From positions 1 to 61,835 of the IMG/VR virus record IMGVR_UViG_3300044816_000047: a stretch of DNA of 61,835 nucleotides; one strand, 5' to 3'. The notes beneath the pieces are model-generated. The model was given only the letters and a program-made list of their open reading frames with translations. It searched no databases and was not told the DNA's origin. This document shows, one piece after another, positions 39,098-47,832 of the stretch. How positions within the stretch are numbered: position 1 is the first letter of the stretch; the number at the start of each line of letters is the position of its first letter. The stretch comes from a virus. Made by a program: the position numbers and the translations under genes.

Positions 39098-39108
39098 GGG
39101 AGGGAACC

Positions 39109-39354
39109 ATGAGCACAACAATAGGACGACAACTGGATTATAACCATCCAGCGGATTATCAAGCGCAGGCAAACGCCTATGCTCAGCCACCGCGCCTCAC
39201 AGCAAAGGAGGCTGGCGAGAACCTTGCCCGGCTGATGGAGCGCCAGCTAGGTTACCCGGAGGGGCATTTCGACAACGTGGCCCTGCGGCTGTTCATCCGC
39301 GCCTACTGGTCGCGGGTGTCGACGTATGCGCATGCGATACATAACGAGCCGTGA
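39109..39354 (+). CDS. Hypothetical protein (81 aa)
   Basis: GAGGGAGGGA precedes ATG. TAKEAGENLARLMERQLGYP and VALRLFIRAYWSRVSTYAHA are helical. Last gene of the early right operon before the terminator. Confidence 0.6.
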   Translation: MSTTIGRQLDYNHPADYQAQANAYAQPPRLTAKEAGENLARLMERQLGYPEGHFDNVALRLFIRAYWSRVSTYAHAIHNEP

Positions 39355-39458
39355 TTCGGAGTGCCCACCAAACCTGTGAATAACCAACTGTGCCACATAC
39401 CGCTGTGGCACAGGGGTCTTGTGCCATTTCGCGAAGCACAGTAGGGTCCCACTTGTTC

Positions 39459-39484
39459 AGGGGCGGTCATTCGCCCCTTTTTCA
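39459..39484 (+). terminator. Rho-independent terminator, early right operon
   Basis: 7-bp stem AGGGGCG (39459-39465) with CGCCCCT (39472-39478), 6-base loop, then TTTTTCATTTT. A second GC-rich hairpin CCCCGCGCGGGGG followed by CTTTT lies at about 39508-39525. Late-gene transcription must start beyond or be antiterminated here. Confidence 0.8.
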
Positions 39485-39542
39485 TTTTCAGAGCCCTCGC
39501 TGCGGACCCCGCGCGGGGGCTTTTGCATGTCAGGAGCCTCCC

Positions 39543-39716
39543 ATGGGCCTCATTCACCTTCTCCTCATCGTCCTCGTAATCCTGCTGGTCGTCGGCGCGT
39601 TGCCGTTCGGCGCCAACCCGACCGGGCCGTATTGGGGAACGGGAGCGATCGGCGGCGGGGGCATCGGCCTGGTGCTGATCATCCTGCTCGTGCTGCTGTT
39701 GCTGGGTAGGCTGTAG
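39543..39716 (+). CDS. DUF3309-like small membrane protein (57 aa)
   Basis: Helix LIHLLLIVLVILLVVGALPF, Gly/Pro/Trp middle (NPTGPYWGTGAIGGGG), helix IGLVLIILLVLLLLGRL. The ALP...W...G....LGLVL.IL layout is that of DUF3309 proteins, common in Proteobacteria and their phages. Function unknown. Confidence 0.85.
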   Translation: MGLIHLLLIVLVILLVVGALPFGANPTGPYWGTGAIGGGGIGLVLIILLVLLLLGRL

Positions 39717-39719
39717 ACT

Positions 39720-40217
39720 ATGCTGACAGCGGAACGCCTGCGCGAAATCCTGTTTTACAATCCAGAAACAGGCGGCTGGCATTGGCTGGTCACGTTGAGC
39801 AACCGGGCCAAGGCCTTCTCCAAAGCCGGATCGCTCCGGAAGCGCGGTGACATCACCATCCGGATCGGCGGTATTGAATACAAAGCGCACCGGCTCGCAT
39901 GGCTTTATATGACCAGCGAGTGGCCGCCTGAGCAGGTTGATCATCGCGATCTTGATCGGTCGCATAATTGGTGGTCTAACCTGCGGCTCGCCAACAACTC
40001 GCAGAACAACGCCAATCGTCCCGGCAAGGTCGGAACACAAACAGGCGTCAAGAACGTCTCCTTCTATCCGCGCAAGTCGAAGGCAAACCCCTATTCGGCC
40101 TACGGCTCAAGAAGTCAAAAGCGGGTTTATTTGGGCTGTTTCCCGACGCTGGTCGACGCTGAGAGGGCCGCTTTCGAGCACGCCAAGAAAGAGTTCGGTG
40201 AGTTCGCTCACCCCTGA
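39720..40217 (+). CDS. HNH homing endonuclease with AP2-like DNA-binding domain
   Basis: 165 aa. The HNH part: GIEYKAHRLAWLYMTSEWPP, EQVDHRDLDRSHNWWSNLRL (Asp-His, Asn) and ANNSQNNANR; followed by an AP2-like strand set, TGVKNVSFYPRKSKANPYSA and KRVYLGCFPTLVDAERAAFE. A mobile free-standing endonuclease type. Its 3' end overlaps the next gene by 20 bp. Confidence 0.9.
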   Translation: MLTAERLREILFYNPETGGWHWLVTLSNRAKAFSKAGSLRKRGDITIRIGGIEYKAHRLAWLYMTSEWPPEQVDHRDLDRSHNWWSNLRLANNSQNNANRPGKVGTQTGVKNVSFYPRKSKANPYSAYGSRSQKRVYLGCFPTLVDAERAAFEHAKKEFGEFAHP

Positions 40218-40848
40218 CATGCGCGCTGCGATCGAGCGCGCTGCCAACGAAGAGGGTGTCGACCCCAGTTTTGCCCTCGCCGTGGCCGAGCGCGAGTCGA
40301 GCTTCAATCCGACCGCGCGCAGCAGCAAGAGTATCCGGGGTTTGTTCCAGATGCGAGGGGATCACCGCGCCAAGTACGGCATCGGTGATTCCAATGACCC
40401 ATATGTGCAGGCCAAGGGATGGTCGCGCTTCATCAAGGATGAACGCGCTTCTGCATCGAGGGCTGCTGGACGCGACATAACCGACCCGGAACTCTATGGG
40501 GCGCATCACTGGGGCGCTGGCCGTGCTGGCCGGATGCTCAACATGGATCCATCGACGCCGGTCTCCTCGGTCTTCACGCCGAACGAGATCGCCCAAAATC
40601 CGCATTTTTCGAAGGCTGGCACCGTCGGCAACCTGCTTTCAAGCGTCACCGGCGACATCGACCGCCGGCGCACCAAGTTCGGCGGCGCGACCGAGCTTCC
40701 AGACTTCAGCGCGTTCGGCCAGCCCGTCGAGGCCGGCCCCGCGCAGCTACCGGACTTCTCCCACATGGGAGCCCCCGTTGAATTCGCGTCCGTGCAGCCG
40801 CCCCCGAGCGCTCCGGACTTCTCCAACTCAGGACGACCCATCATATGA
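40198..40848 (+). CDS. Lytic transglycosylase (SLT-like), probable virion-associated
   Basis: 216 aa from GTG 40198 (or ATG 40219). Catalytic Glu in LAVAERESSFNP; IRGLFQMRGDHRAKYG matches GLFQ; LYGAHHWGAGRAGRML matches the AYxxG region. The C-terminus has three spaced repeats of the form PDFS-x3-G-x-P-V/I. Probably local wall degradation at DNA entry or lysis. First gene of the late operon after the homing nuclease. Confidence 0.85.
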   Translation: MSSLTPDMRAAIERAANEEGVDPSFALAVAERESSFNPTARSSKSIRGLFQMRGDHRAKYGIGDSNDPYVQAKGWSRFIKDERASASRAAGRDITDPELYGAHHWGAGRAGRMLNMDPSTPVSSVFTPNEIAQNPHFSKAGTVGNLLSSVTGDIDRRRTKFGGATELPDFSAFGQPVEAGPAQLPDFSHMGAPVEFASVQPPPSAPDFSNSGRPII

Positions 40849-41006
40849 TACCTCACACCGTCGAGGCCTATTCTACCGGGCCCGGCCGCACCTTCTACAA
40901 GATCCGGATCGGCCCCGAAGGGCTGGACGAACTCGGGCTTGTGGTGGTGCAGAAGTACGAGGGTGGCGTTCCCGTCGGCGGGCTGCGGCTGGAGCGCAAG
41001 CAGTGA
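40845..41006 (+). CDS. Small hypothetical protein (53 aa)
   Basis: Beta-rich (PGRTFYKIRIGPEGLDELGL, VVVQKYEGGVPVGGLRLERK). Four-base overlaps with both neighbours strongly support it. Unknown. Confidence 0.6.
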   Translation: MIPHTVEAYSTGPGRTFYKIRIGPEGLDELGLVVVQKYEGGVPVGGLRLERKQ

Positions 41007-41584
41007 GCATGCTTGCTCCAGAGCACGCCAAGGCGCTATGGGAAGGCATGTCCGACCCGTCGGCTCGTAAAGTCGCGGCCGCCTTGAAAGCGCAGGGCAT
41101 CAAGGTCTCATGGCGAACCGTCGCGCGATGGAAGCTGGCGGACTGGGTTGGACCCCGCCGGGTTATTGTGAAAGAACCAAAACCGGAAAAAGAAAAGAAA
41201 GATGTGATCCGCGTCGCAATGGCGACACCGCCGGACCCTGAAGAGGTCGCGGCGATCGGATCCGAAATGGATGTGCTGGTCGGCGATATCAAGGGCATGA
41301 GCCTGCCGGAGATTCAAGAGCGCACCAGGATGGCACTCAATACCGTGCTGATGCGGCGCGCCGCAGCGCGCGCTGACATGCTGGTGACGATGCCAAAGGA
41401 CACCGCGGCGTTCATCGAGGCACTGACCCTTGTTTCGGCTAACACGCTGTTGAGCGTCCCGGAGGCTACCGTCCAGCCTCACCTCAACGGCCACGGCAAC
41501 GGCCACATGATCGACGTCACGCCGGCCAACCCGATCACAGCGGCCATCGCCGACTTCAAGCGCCGGACCGGGGTCGCGGCGTGA
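41003..41584 (+). CDS. Putative terminase small subunit
   Basis: 193 aa from GTG overlapping the upstream stop. Residues 15-50, SARKVAAALKAQGIKVSWRT then VARWKLADW, form a helix-turn-helix; the middle is helical (EERTRMALNTVLMRRAA-like, residues 105-130), fitting oligomerisation. It precedes the large subunit by one small gene. The call rests on position and the HTH. Confidence 0.7.
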   Translation: MSMLAPEHAKALWEGMSDPSARKVAAALKAQGIKVSWRTVARWKLADWVGPRRVIVKEPKPEKEKKDVIRVAMATPPDPEEVAAIGSEMDVLVGDIKGMSLPEIQERTRMALNTVLMRRAAARADMLVTMPKDTAAFIEALTLVSANTLLSVPEATVQPHLNGHGNGHMIDVTPANPITAAIADFKRRTGVAA

Positions 41585-41811
41585 ACTGGTTTTGCCGCCT
41601 TCTGCTCGGTCCGAGGTATCGGTTTATCCGGCTCAGATCGTGGCGTCCGTCCTTGGGGCGGTACGGGATCGAATGGCCGACCATGGTTGTCGATCGGGCC
41701 GGAACCCGGATGACTGTCAGTCCGGTCTGGGATCGCTTTCACCTTCGGGCCATGGGCTATCACATGATCCGCCGGCAGCCGCCGGATCTAGACTATGGCG
41801 ATCGAACTTAA
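41581..41811 (+). CDS. Small hypothetical protein (76 aa)
   Basis: GTG start, overlapping the small subunit by four bases and the large terminase by 17. Beta-rich with Arg/Trp (FIRLRSWRPSLGRYGIEWPT). Unknown. Confidence 0.5.
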   Translation: MNWFCRLLLGPRYRFIRLRSWRPSLGRYGIEWPTMVVDRAGTRMTVSPVWDRFHLRAMGYHMIRRQPPDLDYGDRT

Positions 41812-43576
41812 AGGTTCGCGGTATTTAACGAAGGACAATGAACCGCTCGCCGAGTTCATCACTACCCGCCTTCGCTACCTTGATTTCGTTGAGACGCTGG
41901 ACTTCTACGCGAGCATCGAGCCTGCCCTCGACGACAAGGGGCGGGCGCTGCTCAATGTGAATGACCGCTTCTACCTTCTGACCGTCACGCTGCACCGGCA
42001 GGATGCTTGGCATCCTTGGTTGTTCGAGCGCTGCCGGGAGGTCGAGGCGGCGCCGGACGACTATCTCGATCTGTGGGCGCGTGGCCACTACAAAAGTTCC
42101 ATCGGCACATTCGCCGGCATCATCCAGGAAGTGCTGATCGATCCCGAGATCACGATCGCTATCCTGTCGGGCACCAACAAGGTCGCGCTGCCGTTTCTGG
42201 CGCAGATCCAGCAAGAATTCGAGAACAACGACGACCTGAAGCGGATCCACGCTGACGTGCTGTGGCAGGAGCCGCGCAAGGAGGCCCCGCTTTGGGCGCG
42301 CGACAAGGGCATCACGGTCAAGCGCCACGGCAACCCGAAGGAAGCCACCATCGAGGCGTTCGGCGTCATCGACGGCATGCGGACCGGCAAGCATTACGAT
42401 CTGCTCGACTTCGACGACCTGATCGACGAGTCGATGGTCGACAACCCCGATATCGTCAAGAAGGTGACGCAGCGGTGGGAGTTGGCCGGCAATCTTGGGC
42501 GCCACACCAAGAAGACGCGGAAGTGGCACTGGGGCACGCGCTATTCGTATGCTGACACCTATGGCGTGATCCTCGATCGGGCCATCTTGCAGGAGCGCCG
42601 CTATCCGGCGACCGAAGACGGCACGTTGAAAGGCGTTCCGGTTCTGATGCGGCCGGAAGAGTGGGAGAAGGTCAAGCTGGCGCAGCGGTCGACCGTCGCA
42701 GCCCAGATGCTCCTTAACCCGCTCGCCGGCAACGAGAGCACGTTCACGACGCTGACGTTCAAGCATTACGACGTCATCCCGGCGATCATGAACGTCTACA
42801 TCATGATCGACCCATCGAAGGGCAAGTCGAAGCGCTCCGATCGCACCGGCATTGCGGTGATCGGGGTCGACGTCGGCGGCAACAAGTATCTGCTCGATGG
42901 CTACTGCCACCGCATGAACCTGTCGCGCCGATGGGAACTGATCAAGCTGTTGAAGAAGAAATGGTCTGACCACACCGGCGTCGCGCTGGTTCGTGTCGGC
43001 TATGAGCAATACGGCATGCAGGTCGACCTTGAAGTGCTCAAGGAGACCATGGACCGCGAAAAGAATCACTTCGAGATCGAGGAACTGAATACCACGCGGG
43101 ACGGCACGCACTCCAAGAACGATCGCATCTCGCGATTGGAGCCGGACTTCAACCGCGGTGCCTTCTACTTGCCGGCCGTGATTTACCATCCGGAGTACGG
43201 CGGTGGCCTAGCCAACCAAGCCCTGTGGGATGTTTGGACGGAAGAAGATGTCAAGCGGATGGAAGCCGGAAGCCAAAAGGACATCCCGGCCGTCGGCACC
43301 ATCGTCTATCGGCCCATGCAGGGCCCGACCAAGCAGCAGCGTTACTGCCAGGCCACGATGCAGACCTTCCGTATTGTCACCGCACTCAAGCGGATCAATG
43401 AGGACGGCGATATGTACGATCTCACGCGCGCCTTCATCGAGGAGGCCCGCCTTCACCCCTTCGCGCCGCACGACGATCTGATCGATGCGGTTTCGCGCGT
43501 TTACGATATGGAGCCAAAGATACCGATGCCGTTCGAATCCGTCCGCGCCGATCCCCAAACCTACGCGGATTCATAG
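41795..43576 (+). CDS. terL: Terminase large subunit
   Basis: 593 aa. ATPase domain: Walker A-like LWARGHYKSSIGT (residues 94-105), Walker B DLLDFDDLIDE (about 202-212), then WELAGNLGRHTKKTRKWHWG with coupling residues. Nuclease domain: NVYIMIDPSKGKSKRSDRTG (first Asp), LVRVGYEQYGMQ region, and PHDDLIDAVSRVYDME (last Asp). Motor that packs DNA into proheads. The contig is circular with no cos-like site seen, so headful packaging is plausible. Confidence 0.95.
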   Translation: MAIELKGSRYLTKDNEPLAEFITTRLRYLDFVETLDFYASIEPALDDKGRALLNVNDRFYLLTVTLHRQDAWHPWLFERCREVEAAPDDYLDLWARGHYKSSIGTFAGIIQEVLIDPEITIAILSGTNKVALPFLAQIQQEFENNDDLKRIHADVLWQEPRKEAPLWARDKGITVKRHGNPKEATIEAFGVIDGMRTGKHYDLLDFDDLIDESMVDNPDIVKKVTQRWELAGNLGRHTKKTRKWHWGTRYSYADTYGVILDRAILQERRYPATEDGTLKGVPVLMRPEEWEKVKLAQRSTVAAQMLLNPLAGNESTFTTLTFKHYDVIPAIMNVYIMIDPSKGKSKRSDRTGIAVIGVDVGGNKYLLDGYCHRMNLSRRWELIKLLKKKWSDHTGVALVRVGYEQYGMQVDLEVLKETMDREKNHFEIEELNTTRDGTHSKNDRISRLEPDFNRGAFYLPAVIYHPEYGGGLANQALWDVWTEEDVKRMEAGSQKDIPAVGTIVYRPMQGPTKQQRYCQATMQTFRIVTALKRINEDGDMYDLTRAFIEEARLHPFAPHDDLIDAVSRVYDMEPKIPMPFESVRADPQTYADS

Positions 43577-44460
43577 TGCTATCTAGAAACGCGAGGTCGG
43601 TCGCGCAGAGCGGGCAGACTTTCTATGGCGTCTTCAACAAAGCCCACTTCGCAGATGGGCTTTTGCATCCGCACACGTCCAACGACGGCTTAGAGTGGGA
43701 GCCGGTTAGCGGCTACGTGCCATATACGCCAGTCGGGCCCATGATGGGCTGCCCGACGCTGCTAAAGCACAACGGCGTCACTTACGTCGCCGGCTCGCGT
43801 GGTGTCGATTTCAGTTGGAGCGGAACGAGCATAGAGATTGCGTCCACCACGGACGGCAAAAATATTTCGTTCGTCTCGACGCTGGATTTCCCGAGCATTG
43901 TCTCAGGAGGCAGTCAGCCACAGGTCTGGACGGAAAGCTTCTTCAAGGATTCGAACGGAGACGTTTATCTAGGACTGCTCGCATGTCCTAACGGGGTCAC
44001 GCCGCCCTACACAACCTATCTGGTGAAATTGACCAGTGACTTGACGGCTACGGCCGGAAGCCCCGTGGCGATTACGGGCTCTGGACTGCCGAGCGGCTTT
44101 TTCAACGTGGTGTTCGCCAAGATCGGCTCCACCTACGTGATGTTCTACAAAAACGAGAACGGCGGCAGCTACCCGAAATATCTGGAAGTTGCAACGAGTT
44201 CATCGCTGTTGTCCGGTTACACGCCTCTGCACACCGGGGACTGGGCGGGGTGGGGCTCGCCGGTAGAGGCGCCGGTGTTGCGCCAAATCGGAAACGAATG
44301 GTGGATGTGGATCGATTACGAAGGCGCGGCCTACAAACTCACCAAGAACGTTTCAGGCGATCCGACCAACACTTCATGGTCCGCTCCCGCCACCTGTAGC
44401 GCCACGTTCGGCACGCAGCAGCACGGATCGACTGTCCTCAATCCGTTTGGGCCGCTCTAA
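43576..44460 (+). CDS. GH43-like five-bladed propeller protein, probable tail spike
   Basis: 294 aa from GTG overlapping the TerL stop. Repeating blades: NDGLEWEPVSGYVPYTPVGP, VDFSWSGTSIEIASTTDGKN, TWSESF-like FFKDSNGDVYLGLLACPNG, KIGSTYVMFYKNENGGSYPK, and RQIGNEWWMWIDYEGAAYKL. The pattern 'DG..F....' with Trp-rich blade ends resembles GH43/GH32 folds. It may bind or cut a host polysaccharide; catalytic acids are not assigned. Confidence 0.65.
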   Translation: MLSRNARSVAQSGQTFYGVFNKAHFADGLLHPHTSNDGLEWEPVSGYVPYTPVGPMMGCPTLLKHNGVTYVAGSRGVDFSWSGTSIEIASTTDGKNISFVSTLDFPSIVSGGSQPQVWTESFFKDSNGDVYLGLLACPNGVTPPYTTYLVKLTSDLTATAGSPVAITGSGLPSGFFNVVFAKIGSTYVMFYKNENGGSYPKYLEVATSSSLLSGYTPLHTGDWAGWGSPVEAPVLRQIGNEWWMWIDYEGAAYKLTKNVSGDPTNTSWSAPATCSATFGTQQHGSTVLNPFGPL

Positions 44461-45176
44461 TGGCGATAGCATTTAACGCCGGAACGGACGGTGGTGCCAC
44501 CGCTACGACTTCGAGCGTGACGTTTTCGCATACGTGCGGATCGGGCAGTAATCGGATGCTGTGGCTTTCCCTAGCGGGCAATGCGGCCTCCGATATTATC
44601 ACAGGCGCTACCTATGGCGGTGTTGCAACGACGCTGGTTGGGAAGCAGTTGCCCGATCCGTCCGGGTCGCGTTGGCAATATCTTTTTGGTCTGATTGCAC
44701 CCGCGACTGGCGCAAATAACGTCGTTATCTCGGCGTCTGGAACGTGCGACTTCATCATCGCAGTCTCCGCTGATTACTCAGGCGTCTATCAAAGTTTGCA
44801 GCCGGATGCTTCGGCCGTCAACCAATTGGCGGCGGGGAGCACCTCTCTAACGTCGTCAGTCACAACGGTTGCCGACAATGATTGGGTGGTGCTCGGTCAT
44901 CAGGGCTACTTCTCAAATCAGGCACCATCAGCAGGGACGGGCGCAACGCGCCGTATTTACGACGCTACCTTTGGCGCTGTTGCGATATTTGACAGCGGTG
45001 GTGTCGTTCATCCCGCCGGCTCGTACAGCATGACGACTTCGTATGCGGGCACGGCTAGTCCCTTTGGTCATCTCTTGGCTGCGATGAAACCAGATACCTA
45101 TACGCCGCCGGGCGGTTTTATCCCTGCATGGGCGAGGAACTCTAATCTTCCAGTCATTGGAACGGGCACTATCTGA
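44460..45176 (+). CDS. Beta-rich tail protein (238 aa)
   Basis: Jelly-roll-like composition, Gly/Ser/Thr-rich: SSVTFSHTCGSGSNRMLWLS, AASDIITGATYGGVATTLVG, GANNVVISASGTCDFIIAVS. Such proteins are frequent tail-appendage modules. ATG overlaps the previous stop by one base. Confidence 0.7.
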   Translation: MAIAFNAGTDGGATATTSSVTFSHTCGSGSNRMLWLSLAGNAASDIITGATYGGVATTLVGKQLPDPSGSRWQYLFGLIAPATGANNVVISASGTCDFIIAVSADYSGVYQSLQPDASAVNQLAAGSTSLTSSVTTVADNDWVVLGHQGYFSNQAPSAGTGATRRIYDATFGAVAIFDSGGVVHPAGSYSMTTSYAGTASPFGHLLAAMKPDTYTPPGGFIPAWARNSNLPVIGTGTI

Positions 45177-46228
45177 TGTATCGAAAAAACACTTCTGGGC
45201 AATTTATCTGCGTCCAGTTGCTTTTGACAGCAACGGGCGCGGTTGCCACGGGACTTTCACCGGCAGCACGACGCTGTATTGACGGAACGTTCGCGGCCGG
45301 TGGCGGCTCGTTCACGGAAGATGGTTCGACCGGATCTTACAAATATGCCTTGGCCCAGGCCGACACCAACGGCAACGACATCTCGATTATCGTGACCGCA
45401 ACGGGCGCGATGCCGGTTTGCGTGAACTTCGTCACCACGGCGGCCGATCCAACTGATGGCGTCAGGCTTGGCCTTACGGCGCTCCCGAACGCCGCAGCAA
45501 GCGCGGTTGGCGGCCTCCCGGTTGCGGTCGATACCAGCGGGCGCGTTGACGTGCTCAAGATCAACGGCACGTCGCAGACAGCGCGCGACCTCGGCGCCAG
45601 CGTCATTACGGCATCGGGCACGGTGACGACCGTTACCAATCAGTTGACAGCGGCGCAGATTGCCACGGGCGTATGGCAGGACACGACGGCCGGCGACTTC
45701 ACGACAGCCCTTAGCGTTGGCAAGTCGATCATGAACGGCGTTTCGCTGGGCACTGGTCTTACCGTGAACGATATTACGACCAAGACCGGCTACTCGCTTT
45801 CGGGCACCCAGACATTCAACGTCACCGGCAACATCACGGGCAACCTCTCGGGGACGGTTGGCAGCGTCACCGGCGCGGTGGGCAGTGTGACGGGTGCGGT
45901 GGGTTCGGTAACTGGTGCAGTCGGCAGCGTCACTGCGGCGGTTGCGATCACATCGAACGTTAAGAAAAATCAGGCGCTTGCAGGCTACGCCTTCCTGATG
46001 ACGGACAGCACCACGCACGCGCCAAAGACTGGCCTCACGGTTGCAGTTTCGATCTCGAAGGACAAGGGCGCATTCGCTACCGCCACCAACAGCCCGGCGA
46101 CTGAAACCGCCAACGGCTGGTACTGGGTCGATTTTACCCAGACCGAAATGAACGCCAACAACATTGCGATTCGCTTTACAGCGACCGGCGCGGATGATGG
46201 TGGCGACGATCTGATCACGCAGCCGTAA
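45176..46228 (+). CDS. Tail-fibre-like protein with GSVTGAV repeats (350 aa)
   Basis: N-terminal Gly/Ser part; middle with FNVTGNITGNLSGTVGSVTG and four tandem 7-residue units GSVTGAV (residues about 225-255); C-terminal part KNQALAGYAFLMTDSTTHAP, TVAVSISKDKGAF, an Ig-like fold frequent in rhizobial phage fibres. Likely a trimeric fibre shaft plus tip. Confidence 0.75.
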   Translation: MYRKNTSGQFICVQLLLTATGAVATGLSPAARRCIDGTFAAGGGSFTEDGSTGSYKYALAQADTNGNDISIIVTATGAMPVCVNFVTTAADPTDGVRLGLTALPNAAASAVGGLPVAVDTSGRVDVLKINGTSQTARDLGASVITASGTVTTVTNQLTAAQIATGVWQDTTAGDFTTALSVGKSIMNGVSLGTGLTVNDITTKTGYSLSGTQTFNVTGNITGNLSGTVGSVTGAVGSVTGAVGSVTGAVGSVTAAVAITSNVKKNQALAGYAFLMTDSTTHAPKTGLTVAVSISKDKGAFATATNSPATETANGWYWVDFTQTEMNANNIAIRFTATGADDGGDDLITQP

Positions 46229-46229
46229 T

Positions 46230-46775
46230 GTGGTCTTGCGTATGAGGAGATCCGGGCAAAATCCCGTAATCAACAGGCTACGGTACGGGTTCGAGGTACA
46301 CGGTAATCTAGGCGCTCAACTCGTCGCGTCTCAAACGCTCGCCACGGTAACGCAGGCAGCGACGCTTACTGATCCGGTCGCGCTGGTATCGAGCGTCACA
46401 CTCGCCACTGTCTCGCAGACCGCAACGCTGATCGAGAAGGCGGCGGTCACATCCTCGGTGACGCTGGCCACAGTCTCGCAAACCGCCGCGTTCCTTAACG
46501 GGGGCGTTGTCCATCTGATGCAGTCGAGCACGCAGACGGACGGGGTTTCGCAAACGACCACGTTTACGGCGCCGCGGGTTATCCGGCCGCGCTATCTGCC
46601 GCCGACCAAGGTCAAGACGCTTCAGATCCCGTGGAAGGTCATGGTTCTGCGCGCTGATCCGGGCTTCGAGGCCGGGAAGCGCAAGGAGCCGTTTTACGAG
46701 TTCTCGAACGGCAGGACGTTCAACGAAGACACCGCACATCAGGGTCCGTATTCCACGGACCCTAACGTCAGCTAA
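46230..46775 (+). CDS. Virion protein with LATVSQTA repeats (181 aa)
   Basis: GTG start. Three repeats of a 21-residue unit such as ASQTLATVTQAATLTDPVAL, then SVTLATVSQTATLI. C-terminal part RPRYLPPTKVKTLQIPWKVM is Pro/Lys-rich. Shares the unit with the protein at 51894. Probably a repeat-built fibre segment. Confidence 0.7.
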   Translation: MVLRMRRSGQNPVINRLRYGFEVHGNLGAQLVASQTLATVTQAATLTDPVALVSSVTLATVSQTATLIEKAAVTSSVTLATVSQTAAFLNGGVVHLMQSSTQTDGVSQTTTFTAPRVIRPRYLPPTKVKTLQIPWKVMVLRADPGFEAGKRKEPFYEFSNGRTFNEDTAHQGPYSTDPNVS

Positions 46776-46795
46776 CATCAGAAAGCACCACCACC

Positions 46796-47383
46796 ATGGC
46801 GCAGACGACGCTTTCGGGCCCTCTCAACAACGCAGTGCCGTTCAATACCGGCGATGGCGGAGAAAACGGCCAGCATCCCAAAGAGATTATCGATGCTCTA
46901 AATACGATGCTGACCGAGCTATATGCGAGCGACACCGCAGCAGCACTGGCGTTGACGACCCAATCCGCCATCAAATTTGTTAATGTTACGATCACTACGG
47001 CGCAGTTGAAGGCATTGAACGCCACGCCGCAGACAATTCTGGCGGCGCCCGGCGCCAATCTGGCCAATGTCATCGATAGCATCGTCGCCTACAAGGCCGC
47101 CGGCACTGCCTATGCGGGCATTGCCGGCGGCGAGGACCTGTCCGTCAAATACACGGACGCATCTGGCCTTGAAGTGCTGGAGATCGAAACCACCGGGTTC
47201 CTCGATCAGACCACGGCGCAGACGCGCTACGCCTCATCCTTTGCCGCGGCGTCGGGCATTTCTTCGATCACGCCGGTTGCGAATGCAGCGATGGTCATGA
47301 TGCTGCTCTCCGGTGAAATCACCACCGGCGACAGCGATCTGAAACTTCGTGTGTACTACCGCACGGTTCCGACCACGCTATGA
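46796..47383 (+). CDS. Hypothetical virion protein (195 aa)
   Basis: Begins MAQTTLSGPLNNAVPFNTGD, then IDALNTMLTELYASDTAAAL and a beta-rich domain LSVKYTDASGLEVLEIETTG. Found in alphaproteobacterial phages near portal genes. Stop overlaps next ATG. Confidence 0.7.
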   Translation: MAQTTLSGPLNNAVPFNTGDGGENGQHPKEIIDALNTMLTELYASDTAAALALTTQSAIKFVNVTITTAQLKALNATPQTILAAPGANLANVIDSIVAYKAAGTAYAGIAGGEDLSVKYTDASGLEVLEIETTGFLDQTTAQTRYASSFAAASGISSITPVANAAMVMMLLSGEITTGDSDLKLRVYYRTVPTTL

Positions 47384-47832
47384 CCACCGACATCTCCGAC
47401 AAGCCGACCACGACGGACGTCAATGTTCTCGATGCGCCGTCCGGATCGAGCGACATGGTGGTGGTGTCTCAATACACGCCGCGGCTCGATGGGCTGTTCG
47501 ATAATTTCAAAGAAGCCGATATGGCGTGTGCGCATTGGCTGGCTGCGATCTTGACAAAAGAATTCTTCGGCTACGAGTGGAAGACCGAGGCAGATCTGTA
47601 TCAGGGCGTGGTGGCGTTTAGCATCCCCGAACTCATGGGTGCCACCATGAAATGCGCGATCAACCTGCGCCGGACCGTTCTGAGCGAGAAACTGGTTCGT
47701 GACCTTGCCGGGGAATTGCTCGAACGCATGGGCCTGCCGCGTGGTCAGGTTGAGATGGCCATGGCCGTCGCCGCTCGCAAACGGCTGCACACCTTTGACT
47801 TTGCCGATGTCGGCAAGAAACGGCCCGCATAG
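47380..47832 (+). CDS. Hypothetical protein before the portal (150 aa)
   Basis: ATGA overlap at its start; its stop shares one base with the portal GTG. Helical (MACAHWLAAILTKEFFGYEW, TMKCAINLRRTVLSEKLVRD). Role unknown; possibly assembly accessory. Confidence 0.65.
   Translation: MTTDISDKPTTTDVNVLDAPSGSSDMVVVSQYTPRLDGLFDNFKEADMACAHWLAAILTKEFFGYEWKTEADLYQGVVAFSIPELMGATMKCAINLRRTVLSEKLVRDLAGELLERMGLPRGQVEMAMAVAARKRLHTFDFADVGKKRPA

Noticed and set aside
41825-43189. Minus-strand ORF of 454 codons
   Set aside because: Exactly antisense to the terminase large subunit; composition is that of a shadow frame.
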